5,645 nt of DNA, taken from the NCBI GenBank assembly GCA_043750035.1, contig JAYVCI010000283.1, forward strand, positions 1 through 5,645, written 5' to 3'. The notes beneath the pieces were generated by a model. It was not told the origin of the DNA. It worked only from the letters and a program-made list of their open reading frames with translations, and ran no database searches. The stretch is from CANJUD01 sp043750035. Its GTDB lineage: Bacteria > Bacteroidota > Bacteroidia > UKL13-3. Both the position numbers and the translations under genes were made by a program. Each line of letters opens with the position of its first letter. Positions within the stretch are counted from its first letter, which is position 1. This document shows positions 4,108 through 5,645 of the stretch, in pieces.

Positions 4108-5645
4108 TATTTGTATGACTTACCCAGGCAGGAATAGAATCGTGAATTTGTTGAAACCAAACAGATTCATCTTCAGCAGACGGAATCTGACTTATAATTG
4201 AATCCAAGTAGGACTTCAAGACTTTTGAGTTCTTAAAACTTTTATCCTTAGCAACAGAAATAAACGACACAAACTGACTCAAATTCATTGGGACAATTCT
4301 CGTTTTTCCTCCGTATGCTTTTGTGTTAAGTCTATTCAAATTAAAAAAATGTGCTAACGCCCCTTCACTAATTTTCGGAGCGACAAAAAGACAATAAACT
4401 GGTTCGGACGAAGCATTTTGTATTTTTCCAAAATGACGAGCGACAGGCTCTCTTTCCATCTCATATTGCTTGTTTCCGCTTGACATAGTTACTTCAACAA
4501 TAACTTTAAAGCCATCATATTCAACTAAAATATCTGGCATATTTCCAAGAGCCGTATTTAAAGGAACGCCATCCAAATCTATAGAAAAATTACCTTTTAC
4601 AGCTTTCGCATAGTTCATCATAACCAATGCTCTCCATATATTCCATTCTAAATAAAGTGGTGGGTCAGGAACTTCTTTGGTAGTAATTTTCTCAAATACA
4701 TCAATAATGTCATCAAACTCCTTGTAGTTTTTTAATGATGCTTCCGTTTGTTTGATTGCAGTCGAAATTAATTTCTTTTCAGTTGCTTCCAAAAGGTCCT
4801 TCAAAGCCTCAATACTTGCTTTTGCATCAAACTTGACAGTAAGTTTTGTAAGTTGCTTTTCAAGATATTTTCTATCATCAGTAAGCAACAATAAAGACGT
4901 TGGACTAAAAAGATATTGTTTAAAATCAACTTCCGTTTTAAACGTCTGAGCTTTCTGATCAACACTTTTTAAAAGATAATCCACTTCCGCAACACGAGAC
5001 GGAGCAATTATCATTCTAAAAGTTTTCTTATCAAACGAAATCAATTGTGTTGCTCTTAAATATCGAATAAACGCATCAGCATAATCAATATGATTGCTTT
5101 TCTTGGTCTTAACAAATTTGGCAAGCGAAGCATCGCCACTTTCTCGGGTTTTTAAATCATTCGCTTTTATATCCTCTGCATAAACTTTTAATATTTCCTT
5201 TGTAAAAACTCCATCAGTAAAAACTTTACGATTCCCATTAAACTTTGATTTATCGGTTCTGAATTTTTTAATTGCAGCCACAACGGAATTAAATTTGTTG
5301 TAGTGTGTCATTTGAACAAAAAAAATTGCAATCTCTGTCTTTGATAGGTTTCCTAATTCTTTCGCAAGTCTCAACAATTCTAAATATGGGCGAATGTTGA
5401 AACCCCTATCAATGGGAACTTTATGGTAAGGAGAAGGAAGTTGAAATTTAAAAAGTTGTTTCGCAATTACTTCGTAGCTTCGTTTTTCACTCAACAACTT
5501 TGCTCCAACTTCTGTAAGTTTAATTTTCGGTTTTAAGTCAACAAACCCGAGTGCCTTTGGTGCTCTTGTAATTCTATCTCTTGCAGCAAGTGCAATATTG
5601 TCAGGCATTTTATCACCTTCATAAAATTCAGAATTAAATAGTTCC
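4103..5645 (-). CDS. AlwI/BstNBI/BspD6I-family type IIS restriction or nicking endonuclease (partial)
   Basis: Counting from the ATG at 5608-5606, 501 residues are visible. The frame stays open to the right edge (ELFNSEFYEGDK precedes that Met), and remembered relatives have about 70 residues before the shared ARDRI..PKALGFVDL block, so the true start is probably outside the window. The N-terminal half (ARDRITRAPKALGF, KLTEVGAKLL, NLSKTEIAIFF) matches the recognition domain of Nt.BstNBI. The C-terminal catalytic core reads GNMPDILVEYDGF, VIVEVTMSSGNKQYEME, EPVARHF: Asp359, Glu372, Glu385 and His392 have the same spacing as the residues I recall as catalytic in BspD6I (Asp456, Glu469, Glu482, His489). 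YCLFVAPKI and TRIVPMNLSQF also match. It should cut, or nick, DNA beside an asymmetric site; the site cannot be read from this. The last residue and TAG come from the IS junction, close to where relatives end. A partner methyltransferase is expected but not in the window. Confidence 0.85.
   Translation of the reverse strand, partial: ELFNSEFYEGDKMPDNIALAARDRITRAPKALGFVDLKPKIKLTEVGAKLLSEKRSYEVIAKQLFKFQLPSPYHKVPIDRGFNIRPYLELLRLAKELGNLSKTEIAIFFVQMTHYNKFNSVVAAIKKFRTDKSKFNGNRKVFTDGVFTKEILKVYAEDIKANDLKTRESGDASLAKFVKTKKSNHIDYADAFIRYLRATQLISFDKKTFRMIIAPSRVAEVDYLLKSVDQKAQTFKTEVDFKQYLFSPTSLLLLTDDRKYLEKQLTKLTVKFDAKASIEALKDLLEATEKKLISTAIKQTEASLKNYKEFDDIIDVFEKITTKEVPDPPLYLEWNIWRALVMMNYAKAVKGNFSIDLDGVPLNTALGNMPDILVEYDGFKVIVEVTMSSGNKQYEMEREPVARHFGKIQNASSEPVYCLFVAPKISEGALAHFFNLNRLNTKAYGGKTRIVPMNLSQFVSFISVAKDKSFKNSKVLKSYLDSIISQIPSAEDESVWFQQIHDSIPAWVSHTNT
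4108..4109. repeat. TA target duplication, right copy
   Basis: TA directly follows the right terminal repeat and matches the left copy at 2936-2937, as expected for IS630-family insertion. Confidence 0.8.

Noticed and set aside
4752..4949. Plus-strand 65-codon frame inside the endonuclease gene
   Set aside because: It is opposite a well-supported coding frame and has no motif or promoter.
1..5645. CRISPR array, tRNA or rRNA genes, riboswitch
   Set aside because: No regularly spaced direct repeats, cloverleaf-like segments or conserved RNA motifs were seen on either strand.

Overview
The window looks like chromosomal DNA from a member of the Bacteroidota. It is AT-rich, no gene has a clear Shine-Dalgarno site but A-rich leaders sit before the starts, the insertion sequence carries a Bacteroidota-type promoter (TATATTTG, matching TAnnTTTG), and the large protein resembles DUF748/AsmA-like proteins common in that phylum. 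Assignments come from reading the sequence and remembered family features; no database search was run.

Layout, left to right. (1) Bases 2-190 are the last 62 codons of a Dps-type ferritin-like protein. (2) Bases 247-2679 encode an 810-residue protein with one N-terminal membrane anchor and a large predicted periplasmic part (DUF748/AsmA-like). (3) Bases 2680-2937 have no convincing independent gene. They hold two small palindromes and a stretch that resembles an accessory-gene flanking repeat. (4) Bases 2938-4107 are a complete 1170-bp IS630-family insertion sequence. It has 20-bp terminal inverted repeats (19/20 identical), TA on both sides, and a transposase split over two frames that a -1 shift would join. 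(5) Bases 4103-5645, minus strand, encode a type IIS restriction endonuclease or nicking enzyme of the AlwI / BstNBI / BspD6I family. It runs off the right edge at its N-terminus and ends inside the IS terminal repeat.

The left part is housekeeping (oxidative-stress/iron storage protein, envelope protein). The right part is accessory: a restriction gene, presumably with a methyltransferase beyond the right edge, with an IS630 element inserted at its 3' end. Removing the IS and one TA copy joins the endonuclease frame to 40 further open codons in region 3, so the insertion replaced the tail of the ancestral reading frame, although the catalytic core is intact.

The points most worth a second look are the two A7 tracts that could give the -1 shift in the transposase, one of them a canonical A_AAA_AAA directly before the stop; a third, inverted copy of the IS end lying over the transposase promoter; the IS-made C-terminus of the endonuclease; and the repeat-like region 2755-2935. 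I do not see a wholly new multi-gene system here.
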